64,000 nt of DNA from Arenimonas caeni (lineage in GTDB: Bacteria > Pseudomonadota > Gammaproteobacteria > Xanthomonadales > Xanthomonadaceae). The notes beneath the pieces are model-generated. The model saw nothing but the letters and a program-made list of their open reading frames with translations. It had not been told where the DNA came from and did no database searches. The stretch covers positions 1 through 64,000 of the forward strand of contig NZ_KZ679095.1 in NCBI RefSeq assembly GCF_003024235.1, written 5' to 3'. Positions 45,760 through 55,487 of this stretch are shown piece by piece. Every line of letters starts with the position of its first letter. The first letter of the stretch is position 1. The position numbers were made by a program, and so were the translations under genes.

Positions 45760-47739
45760 TCAGTCGCCGAACAGCGCGGCGATGGCGTCCATATGGGCGC
45801 GGCCGCGCTGCTTCTTCTCGGCCGATTCGCGCTCGGGGTCGGCGCCGTCGCGCAGCAGGTCGCCGGGCGGCAGTTCGTCCAGGAAGCGGCTGGGCAGCAG
45901 GTGTTCGACCGCGCCCCAGCGCTTCACCTCGGCGCTGTGCGACAGGTAGAGCCGCTCCTTGGCGCGGGTGATGCCGACGTACATCAGCCGGCGCTCCTCC
46001 TCGAGCCCGCCCTCCTCGAGCGCGGCCTCGTGCGGCAGGTTGCCGTCCTCGCAGCCGACCACGAACACGGCGCGGAACTCCAGGCCCTTGGCCGCGTGCA
46101 GGCTCATCAGCCGCACGGCGTTGCCGGGCTCGCCGCGGTCGGCGTTCGACAGCAGGGCCAGCTGCGCGGCCAGCTCGCCGGGGCCGCCGCCGCGGGCGCC
46201 TTCGAACCACGAGGCCAGCTCCTCGAGGTTGGCCTTGCGGCGCAGGAAGCCGGCCTCGTCCTTGCACTGGCTGCGGATCATGCCCAGCAGGCCGCTGCGT
46301 TCGGCCAGCACCGGCACCAGCTCGGCCGGGGTGAGTTCGCGCGACAGGTCGCGCAGGCCGTCGACGATGCGCGAGAACTCGTCCAGGCCGGCCGCCGCGC
46401 GCGGCGTGAGCTGCTTGAGGAAGCCGATCTGGCCGGCCGCCTTCGACATCGGCATGCCCGCCGTCTGCGCCATCGCCGCCAGCTTCTCGAGCGTGGTGGC
46501 GCCGACCTCGCGCTTGGGCGCGGCGATCGCGCGCAGGAAGGCGGTGTCGTCGTCGGGGTTGGCCAGCACGCGCAGCCAGCTCAGCAGGTCCTTGACCTCG
46601 GCGCGGTCGAGGAAGGCCGTGCCGCCGGTGAGGTGGTAGGGGATGCGCAGCAGCTGCAGTGCCTTCTCAAGCGGCCGCGACTGGTGGTTGCCGCGGAAGA
46701 GGATGGCGAACTCGCCCCAGGGGATTTCCTTGGCCTGGTGCAGGTAGTGGATCTCGGCCGCGACGCGCTCGGCCTCGTGTTCGTTGTTGCGGCTCTGCCA
46801 CACGCGCACCGGCTCGCCGTCGCCGTGCTGGCTCCAGAGCTGCTTGAGGTGCTTGTGCGGGTTCTTCTCGATCAGGGTGTTGGCGCAGCGCAGGATGCGC
46901 CCCGAGCAGCGGTAGTTCTGCTCGAGCTTGATCACCTTCAGCGCCGGGTAGTCCTGGGCCAGCAGCTCGAGGTTCTCGGGCTGGGCGCCGCGCCAGGCGT
47001 AGATGCTCTGGTCGTCGTCGCCCACGCAGGTCATCTGGCCCTTCGGCCCGGCCAGCTGCTTGAGCAGGCGGTACTGGGCGCCGTTGGTGTCCTGGCACTC
47101 GTCCACCAGCAGGTAGCGCAGGCGCTCGCGCCAGCCGGCGGCGAGCTCGGGGTCGGCTTCGAGCAGCTGCAGGGGCAGGCGGATCAGGTCGTCGAAATCG
47201 ACCGCGTTGAAGGCCTGCAGGCGCGCCTGGTAGCGGGCGTAGATGGCCGCCGCCTCGCGCTCGCGGACGCTGCGCGCGGCCTCGGCGGCCTGCTCGGGCG
47301 TGAGCGCGTTGTTCTTGGCCGTGCTCACCAGGTTCTGCAGCGCGAACAGGGCGTCGTTCTTCAGGCCCTGCGGCGCCAGATCCTTGATGATGGCCATCTG
47401 GTCGTCGGCGTCGAAGATCGAAAAGCCGCGGCGCAGGCCGGCCCGGTCGTGCTCGATCTGCAGGAAGCGCAGGCCCAGCGAGTGGAAGGTGGTGACCGTC
47501 AGGCCTTCGGCGGCGTCGCCCCTGATGCGTTTGGCCACGCGCTCGCGCATTTCCTTCGCCGCCTTGTTGGTGAAGGTGATGGCGGCGATGTGCCGGGCCT
47601 CGCGGCGGCCGGTGGCCACGAGGTGGGCGATCTTCTCGGTGATCACGCGGGTCTTGCCGCTGCCCGCGCCGGCGAGCACGAGCAGGGGGCCGTCGAGGTA
47701 CTCGACCGCGGCTTGTTGTTGGGGGTTGAGGCCGTGCAT
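45760..47739 (-). CDS. rep: ATP-dependent DNA helicase Rep
   Basis: A 659-residue superfamily 1A helicase. Motif I GAGSGKT is at 24-30, motif Ia TFTNKAA, motif II DECQDTN at 213-219 (DECQD rather than DEYQD), motif III GDDDQSIYAWRGA, motif IV QNYRCSGRIL, and motif VI VGITRAKERLYL. Length and the start MHGLNPQQQAAVEYLDGPLLVLAGAGSGKT-like arrangement favour Rep over UvrD. It restarts blocked replication forks. A REP-type repeat lies immediately upstream. Confidence 0.93.
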   Translation of the reverse strand: MHGLNPQQQAAVEYLDGPLLVLAGAGSGKTRVITEKIAHLVATGRREARHIAAITFTNKAAKEMRERVAKRIRGDAAEGLTVTTFHSLGLRFLQIEHDRAGLRRGFSIFDADDQMAIIKDLAPQGLKNDALFALQNLVSTAKNNALTPEQAAEAARSVREREAAAIYARYQARLQAFNAVDFDDLIRLPLQLLEADPELAAGWRERLRYLLVDECQDTNGAQYRLLKQLAGPKGQMTCVGDDDQSIYAWRGAQPENLELLAQDYPALKVIKLEQNYRCSGRILRCANTLIEKNPHKHLKQLWSQHGDGEPVRVWQSRNNEHEAERVAAEIHYLHQAKEIPWGEFAILFRGNHQSRPLEKALQLLRIPYHLTGGTAFLDRAEVKDLLSWLRVLANPDDDTAFLRAIAAPKREVGATTLEKLAAMAQTAGMPMSKAAGQIGFLKQLTPRAAAGLDEFSRIVDGLRDLSRELTPAELVPVLAERSGLLGMIRSQCKDEAGFLRRKANLEELASWFEGARGGGPGELAAQLALLSNADRGEPGNAVRLMSLHAAKGLEFRAVFVVGCEDGNLPHEAALEEGGLEEERRLMYVGITRAKERLYLSHSAEVKRWGAVEHLLPSRFLDELPPGDLLRDGADPERESAEKKQRGRAHMDAIAALFGD

Positions 47740-47755
47740 AGGGACGCGATTGTAC

Positions 47756-47809
47756 TGTGGGAGGGCCTTCAGGCCCGACGCCCGTCGCCGGGCGTGAAGG
47801 CCCCCGCAC
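47756..47809. repeat. REP-type palindrome pair, GTGGGAGGG subtype
   Basis: TGTGGGAGGGCCTTCAGGCC-type unit followed by an inverted copy CGGGCGTGAAGGCCCCCGCAC, forming a hairpin. It occupies most of the 89-base gap between the divergent rep and arfB starts. It is the same subtype as the unit at 18011-18037. Confidence 0.75.
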
Positions 47810-47828
47810 TGGTTTAGAATCCGCGGCC

Positions 47829-48254
47829 ATGCTGGAGATCACACCAACCCTGTCCATCCCCGACGACGAGCTCGTCGAGCGCTTCGTGCGCTCGGGCGGG
47901 CCGGGCGGGCAGAACGTGAACAAGGTCTCGACCGCCGTCGAGCTGCGTTTCGACATCGCCGGCTCGACCGCGCTGCCGGCCGAGGTGAAGGCCCGGCTGC
48001 TGGCCCGGCGCGATCGCCGGATCACCGCCGAAGGTGTGCTGGTGCTCAGCGCCCAGCGCTTCCGCACCCAGGACCGCAACCGCGAGGACGCGCGCGCGCG
48101 CCTGGCCGCGCTGGTGGCCGCCGCCACCGTGGCGCCGAAGAAGCGCGTGGCGACCAAGCCCACCAAAGGCTCGAAGGAACGCCGGCTGGGCGCCAAGCGC
48201 GAGCGCGCGTCGGTCAAGCGCCAGCGCAGCGCCTCGGCGTGGGATCGCGAATGA
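47829..48254 (+). CDS. arfB: Alternative ribosome-rescue factor ArfB (YaeJ)
   Basis: A 141-residue peptidyl-tRNA hydrolase that frees ribosomes stalled without a stop codon. The catalytic GGQ at 26-28 lies in RSGGPGGQNVNKV, and the basic C-terminal tail (about 105-141, rich in Lys/Arg) that enters the empty mRNA channel is present. ATG at 47829 gives the standard start. The stop overlaps the next gene's ATG (ATGA). Confidence 0.95.
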   Translation: MLEITPTLSIPDDELVERFVRSGGPGGQNVNKVSTAVELRFDIAGSTALPAEVKARLLARRDRRITAEGVLVLSAQRFRTQDRNREDARARLAALVAAATVAPKKRVATKPTKGSKERRLGAKRERASVKRQRSASAWDRE

Positions 48255-48841
48255 GCCCGGTCGTCCCCGTCCTGCCGCCGCAGGCCCCGCGCACCGGCAG
48301 CCGCCTCGGGCGCTGGTTCGGCCGCACCCTGCTGAGGCTGGGGGGCTGGCGGGTCACCGGCCAGTTCCCCGACCTGCCGAAGATGGTGATCATCGTCGCC
48401 CCGCACTCCTCCGGCTGGGACGCCTACTGGGGCCTGGCGGCGAAGCTGGCGATGGGCCTGGACATCGCCTTCATGGCCAAGGCCGAGCTCTTCCGCGGCC
48501 CGCTGGGCTGGCTGCTGCGCTGGTTCGGCGGCATCCCGGTCGACCGCGGCGCGCCCGGCGGCATCGTCGAGCAGTCGGCGGCGCGCGTGCGCGAAAGCGG
48601 CAACATCTGGTTCCTGCTGGCGCCGGAAGGCACCCGCAGGCGCGTCGAGCGCTGGAAGCCGGGCTTCTGGAAGATCGCCCGGCTGGCCGGCGTGCCGGTG
48701 TTCTGCGCCGCCTTCCACTATCCGGGCAAGACCATCGTGCTCGACCAGCTGGTCGAGACCACCGAGGACTACGACGCCGACATGGTGCGCATCCGCGCGC
48801 TGTACCGGCCGCACATCGGCAAGAACCGCGACACGCTGTAA
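48251..48841 (+). CDS. PlsC-like lysophospholipid acyltransferase family protein
   Basis: 196 residues. The acyltransferase HX4D motif is PHSSGWD (H52, D57) and the EGTR-type motif is PEGTR at 125-129. The small size and the IVAPHSSGWDAYWGLAAK pattern match the 1-acylglycerol-3-phosphate acyltransferase-like group rather than canonical PlsC. Acyl acceptor unknown. Start at 48251 overlaps the arfB stop, giving coupled translation. Confidence 0.87.
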   Translation: MSPVVPVLPPQAPRTGSRLGRWFGRTLLRLGGWRVTGQFPDLPKMVIIVAPHSSGWDAYWGLAAKLAMGLDIAFMAKAELFRGPLGWLLRWFGGIPVDRGAPGGIVEQSAARVRESGNIWFLLAPEGTRRRVERWKPGFWKIARLAGVPVFCAAFHYPGKTIVLDQLVETTEDYDADMVRIRALYRPHIGKNRDTL

Positions 48842-48852
48842 TCCGGACTTCC

Positions 48853-48880
48853 TGTAGGAGCGCCTTCAGGCGCTCCTACA
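48853..48880. repeat. REP-type perfect palindrome
   Basis: TGTAGGAGCG-CCTTCAGG-CGCTCCTACA is a self-complementary 28-base unit 11 bases after the acyltransferase stop and 51 bases before the mechanosensitive-channel gene. It may act as a 3'-end hairpin. Confidence 0.75.
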
Positions 48881-48931
48881 AGGGCTTGACTGCGGGTTGG
48901 GCGAGGGCGGCAGGGCCGATAAACTGGCCGA

Positions 48932-50206
48932 ATGGAACCGTTCACCGCCTTCTACGACCAGCTGGCCACGCGGCCCTGGCTGCTGACCCTCGCGACCTCC
49001 ACCACCCTGCTGCTGGTGGCGTGGCTGGCCGACCAGCTCACCCGGCGCCTGCTGGTGCGCGTGCTGGTGCAGCTGGTGCAGGCCTCGCCGGTGAAGTGGG
49101 ACGACGCCATCCTCCGCCGCGGCGTCATCAGGCGCCTGTCGCACACGGTGCCGGCGATCGTCATCTATCTCGGCGCGCCGCTGCTGCCGGGCGTGCCCGA
49201 AGGCGTGGTGGCGGTGGCGCGCAACGTCGCCGCCGCCTACGTGGTGCTCACGGCGGCGCAGGCGCTGTCGGCCTTCCTCTCGAGCCTGCAGGACATCTAC
49301 GAGTCGCGCGACCCGGTGCGGGCGCGCAACCGGCCGATCAAGGGCTACCTGCAGGTGGCCAAGATCGTGCTGTTCGTGCTGGCGGCGGTGCTGGTGATCG
49401 CGGTGCTGGTGGAGAAGTCGCCGCTGCTGCTGCTCTCGGGCTTTGGCGCCATGACCGCGGTGCTGATGCTGGTGTTCAAGGACACGATCCTGTCGCTGGT
49501 GGCCAGCGTGCAGCTCAACTCCAACGACATGGTGCGGGTGGGCGACTGGATCGAGATGCCCAAGTACGGCGCCGACGGCGACGTGATCGACGTGGCCCTG
49601 CACACGGTGAAGGTGCAGAACTGGGACAAGACCATCACCACCATCCCCACCCACGCGCTGATCGCCGACAGCTTCAAGAACTGGCGCGGGATGAGCGAGT
49701 CGGGCGGGCGCCGCATCAAGCGCGCGCTGCAGATCGACCAGGGCACGGTGCGCTACCTGGACAACGAGGAGCGCCAGGCGCTGTCGCGCTTCGTGCTGCT
49801 GCAGCCCTACCTGGAGAAGAAGGCCGCCGAGCTGGCCGAGTGGAACGCCACCCAGGAAGGCCGGGCGCCGGTGAACCTGCGCCGGCTCACCAACCTCGGC
49901 ACCTTCCGCGCCTACGCCCGCGCCTACCTGCAGGCGCACAAGGGCATCCACCAGGGCATGACGCTGCTGGTGCGCCAGCTCCCGCCCGGGCCCGAGGGCC
50001 TGCCGCTGGAGATCTACTGCTTCACCGCCACCACGGCCTGGGGCGAGTACGAGGACATCCAGTCCGACATCTTCGACCACCTGCTGGCGATCCTGCCGGA
50101 GTTCGGGCTGCGGGCCTTCCAGCAGCCCTCGGGTGCCGACATCGCCGCCGCCGCGGGCGCGGTGGGGAAGGGCGCTCAGCGTTCGGAGTGGCCGGCCTCG
50201 AAGTAG
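48932..50206 (+). CDS. MscS-family mechanosensitive channel (YbdG/MscM-like)
   Basis: 424 residues with five N-terminal helices. The pore-helix and beta-domain region includes LLLSGFGAMTAVLMLVFKDTILSLVASVQLNSNDMVRVGDWIEMP, and a YbdG-type cytoplasmic insertion follows the RNRPIKGYLQVAK block. C-terminal sequences GMTLLVRQLPPGPEGLPLEIYCF match the YbdG/MscM group. It probably opens on membrane tension during osmotic downshock. The last 31 bases overlap the 3' end of the convergent LysR gene. Confidence 0.9.
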   Translation: MEPFTAFYDQLATRPWLLTLATSTTLLLVAWLADQLTRRLLVRVLVQLVQASPVKWDDAILRRGVIRRLSHTVPAIVIYLGAPLLPGVPEGVVAVARNVAAAYVVLTAAQALSAFLSSLQDIYESRDPVRARNRPIKGYLQVAKIVLFVLAAVLVIAVLVEKSPLLLLSGFGAMTAVLMLVFKDTILSLVASVQLNSNDMVRVGDWIEMPKYGADGDVIDVALHTVKVQNWDKTITTIPTHALIADSFKNWRGMSESGGRRIKRALQIDQGTVRYLDNEERQALSRFVLLQPYLEKKAAELAEWNATQEGRAPVNLRRLTNLGTFRAYARAYLQAHKGIHQGMTLLVRQLPPGPEGLPLEIYCFTATTAWGEYEDIQSDIFDHLLAILPEFGLRAFQQPSGADIAAAAGAVGKGAQRSEWPASK

Positions 50207-51135
50207 TCGCGGCGCTGGAACAGGCCGGGTTTGACCAGGTCGACGAAGGCGCGCGCCTGCGGGCTGAGGTATTTGCCCTTGCGCATCACCACGCCGTAGC
50301 TGCGCGGCGGGAAATACTCGGCCAGGCTGCGCGCCACCAGGCGCTGCTGGTCGGCCTCGGTCAGGCAGATGCTGGTGACGATGCTGATGCCCAGGCCCAT
50401 TGCCACGTACTGCTTGATCACCTCCCAGCCGCCCACCTCCAGCGCCACCGTGTAGGGCACGCGCCGCTGCTGGAACACCAGGTCCACCAGCCGGTAGGTG
50501 GTCAGGCGCCGCGGCGGCAGGATCAGGCCGTAGGGCGAGAGGTCCTCGAGGCGCAGGTCGGCCTTGTCGGCCAGCGGGTGCCCGGGCGGGCAGATCAGCA
50601 TGGGGTCGAAGGAATAGACCGGCTCGTAGGCCAGGTCGTTGGGCACGTCGAGCATCGACCCCACGGCCAGGTCGACGCCGTCCGAGCGCAGCAGGCCCAG
50701 GCCGTCCTGGCCGGTGACGTTGTGCAGCACCAGCTGTACCTCCGGATGGGCGGCGCGGAAGGCCTGCACCAGGGTCGGCAGCAGGTAGAGGATGGTCGAA
50801 CTGCCGGCCGCCACGTGCAGCTCGCCGGCCTGCAAGCCCTTGATCCGGCTGCGGAATTCGCCCTCCAGGCCGTCCAGCCCCTCGACCAGGGGCCGGGCCA
50901 GGTCGTAGAGCACCTGGCCCTCGCGGGTGAGGCTGAAGCGCCGGCCGATGCGCTCGAACAGGGGTACGCCCAGCTCGCGCTCGAGCGCCTGCACCTGCAG
51001 GGTCACGGCCGGCTGGCTGAGGAACAGGGCCTCGGCCGCCCGGGTCACCGAGCCCAGCCTGGCCACCTGGCAAAAGGCGCGAACCGGCTTGAGGCGGTCG
51101 CCCTTGTAATAAAACCGGGGGCTGGATTCGGCCAT
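50176..51135 (-). CDS. LysR-family regulator next to aceBA
   Basis: 319 residues. The winged-helix DNA-binding domain (about 15-75) contains LKPVRAFCQVARLGSVTRAAEALFLSQPAVTLQVQALERELG, followed by a periplasmic-binding-like effector domain. Only 120 bases separate its ATG from aceB, with a palindrome between, so it probably controls the glyoxylate-bypass genes (inference from context). ATG 51135 is preferred; an in-frame GTG at 51153 would place the start inside the operator. Its 3' end overlaps the mechanosensitive-channel gene by 31 bases. Confidence 0.9.
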   Translation of the reverse strand: MAESSPRFYYKGDRLKPVRAFCQVARLGSVTRAAEALFLSQPAVTLQVQALERELGVPLFERIGRRFSLTREGQVLYDLARPLVEGLDGLEGEFRSRIKGLQAGELHVAAGSSTILYLLPTLVQAFRAAHPEVQLVLHNVTGQDGLGLLRSDGVDLAVGSMLDVPNDLAYEPVYSFDPMLICPPGHPLADKADLRLEDLSPYGLILPPRRLTTYRLVDLVFQQRRVPYTVALEVGGWEVIKQYVAMGLGISIVTSICLTEADQQRLVARSLAEYFPPRSYGVVMRKGKYLSPQARAFVDLVKPGLFQRRDYFEAGHSER

Positions 51136-51151
51136 AAGTCGCTGTTCCGGC

Positions 51152-51179
51152 ACTTGTATAAGTCCAGCTTATAACAAGT
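51152..51179. promoter_or_regulatory. Palindromic LysR-type operator between regulator and aceB
   Basis: ATAAGTCCAGCTTAT (51158-51172) is a perfect palindrome with a five-base centre and fits the T-N11-A LysR box. Flanking ACTTGT/ACAAGT extends the symmetry to 51152-51179 with one bulged base. CTTTGGCAAAG, another small palindrome, lies at about 51193-51203 in the aceB leader. Confidence 0.65.
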
Positions 51180-51255
51180 ATCAAAACATTTGCTTTGGCA
51201 AAGTCGCCGTGCGGGGCCTAGCGTCGAACCCGACCCCGAACCCCGGAGCAATCCC

Positions 51256-52860
<1,605 letters not shown>

Positions 52861-52871
52861 CTGCCATTCCC

Positions 52872-52956
52872 CGTAGGAGCGCCTTCAGGCGCGAAGCGCT
52901 TCTTTGCCAGAGGCAAAAGCAAAAGCAAAAGATCCGCGCCTGAAGGCGCTCCTACA
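52872..52956. repeat. REP pair (BIME-like) between aceB and aceA
   Basis: CGTAGGAGCGCCTTCAGGCG at 52872-52891 and its inverted partner at 52937-52956 surround a core with three AAAAGC-type tandem repeats (52915-52931). It fills most of the 133-base aceB-aceA gap and could form one long hairpin in the transcript. Confidence 0.75.
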
Positions 52957-52993
52957 AAAAGCTCCCTCCCCACAGCCACAAGGAACCGCCGCC

Positions 52994-54298
<1,305 letters not shown>

Positions 54299-54303
54299 GC
54301 CTG

Positions 54304-54345
54304 GTCCCGGCCCCGGGTTTGCCCCGGGGCCGGGACATTTTGACG
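54304..54345 (+). terminator. Terminator of aceA
   Basis: GTCCCGGCCCCGGG and CCCCGGGGCCGGGAC form a strong stem around TTTG and are followed by ATTTTG, six bases after the aceA stop. Confidence 0.85.
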
Positions 54346-54406
54346 CATCCACTGTTTCCCGACGCCAGCTTGGATACACTCGGGTCAAACAGGGCTGGGA
54401 TCCAAC

Positions 54407-55423
54407 GTGGCGCCAACCTCATTCCAGGGCTCCGTCACCTCCCCCGCGGAGGGTGACGAGGGCCTTCATCTGCCTTCACAGCTGGCCCCGGAAGCCTTCC
54501 GGGTGCTGGCGTCGGCGGGTGTGAGCCGGGCGGTGCTGCCGGGCGAGGAGCTGTTCCGGCGCGGTGAAGCGGCCCAGAGCATGTTCCTGATCGACACCGG
54601 CGAGGTGCGCCTGTCCTTCGACGAGGGCCTGGCCGACAAGCTGCTCGGCCCCGGGCAGTACTTCGGCGAGCTGGCCGTGTTCATCGGCCGCCACCAGCGC
54701 TTCGCCCGGGCCGTGGCCGAAACCCCAGGCGTGCTTTACGAAATCACCCAGGACGCCTTCCAGGCGCTGCTCGAGCGCGAGCCGGCGCAGGTGGCGCGCT
54801 TCATGCAGCGCAGCTTCGCCTACCTGGTGGCCGGCGAGCACCAGCTGGTGCAGAGCCTGCGCCGCCGCAACGAAGACCTGCTGCAGACCCTCGACACCCT
54901 GCGCCAGACCCGCAGCGAGCTCACCGTGGCCCAGCAGCTGGTGCGCAGCGACGACCTGACCGGCCTGGCCAACCGCCGCGGCCTGTACCGCTACCTGGAC
55001 GAACTGGGCCGGCAGCCGCTGGGCGGCCTGCGCCTGGCCCTGCTGCTGGTGGACGTGGACCACTTCAAGGGCATCAACGACCGCAGCGGCCACCTGGCCG
55101 GCGACGCCGCGCTGCGCGCGGTGGCCGAGGAGGTGCGCCGGATGGCGGGGCCGCTGGAGCTGCCCTGCCGCCTGGGCGGCGACGAATTCGCCCTGGTGCT
55201 GCGGGTGGCCGACGAAGGCGAGCTGGCCAACCGCGCCCTCGGCCTGCTGGCGGCGGTGCGCAGCCTGCGCCTGCCCAGCCTGCGCGAGCACCGCCTGAGC
55301 GTGAGCATCGGCGGCGCCTTCTGCGGCGATCCCGGTGGCTGGGCGGCCTGGTACAGCGAGGCCGACCGGGCCCTGTACGCCGCCAAGCGACAGGGCGGCG
55401 ACGCCTGGCGCCTGGACGAATAA
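54407..55423 (+). CDS. Cyclic-nucleotide-binding domain GGDEF protein (diguanylate cyclase)
   Basis: 338 residues. A cNMP-binding domain (about 30-145) with [26 protein letters not shown] and [17 protein letters not shown] precedes a coiled linker (145-178) and a GGDEF domain (179-338). The active site GGDEF is intact at 257-261 with metal Asp 216 in [13 protein letters not shown], so c-di-GMP synthesis is expected. The inhibitory RxxD site upstream of GGDEF is missing (GPLE instead). The start is a GTG with GGGA six bases upstream. It is followed by the class III cyclase-like gene on the same strand. Confidence 0.9.
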   Translation: MAPTSFQGSVTSPAEGDEGLHLPSQLAPEAFRVLASAGVSRAVLPGEELFRRGEAAQSMFLIDTGEVRLSFDEGLADKLLGPGQYFGELAVFIGRHQRFARAVAETPGVLYEITQDAFQALLEREPAQVARFMQRSFAYLVAGEHQLVQSLRRRNEDLLQTLDTLRQTRSELTVAQQLVRSDDLTGLANRRGLYRYLDELGRQPLGGLRLALLLVDVDHFKGINDRSGHLAGDAALRAVAEEVRRMAGPLELPCRLGGDEFALVLRVADEGELANRALGLLAAVRSLRLPSLREHRLSVSIGGAFCGDPGGWAAWYSEADRALYAAKRQGGDAWRLDE

Positions 55424-55487
55424 TTCGCTGTCCGGCCGGCCCGGACCCGTGCGTTCACCCCGATAGGAATGCTGGTTGGCCCGCTGA

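Noticed and set aside
48886-48923. TTGACT and GATAAA upstream of the mechanosensitive-channel gene as a promoter
   Set aside because: The boxes are 26 bases apart, too far for a sigma70 promoter.
48034-51174. A 1046-codon plus-strand open frame spanning arfB to the LysR gene
   Set aside because: It crosses several well-supported genes in another frame and contains no domain; it is a high-GC shadow.
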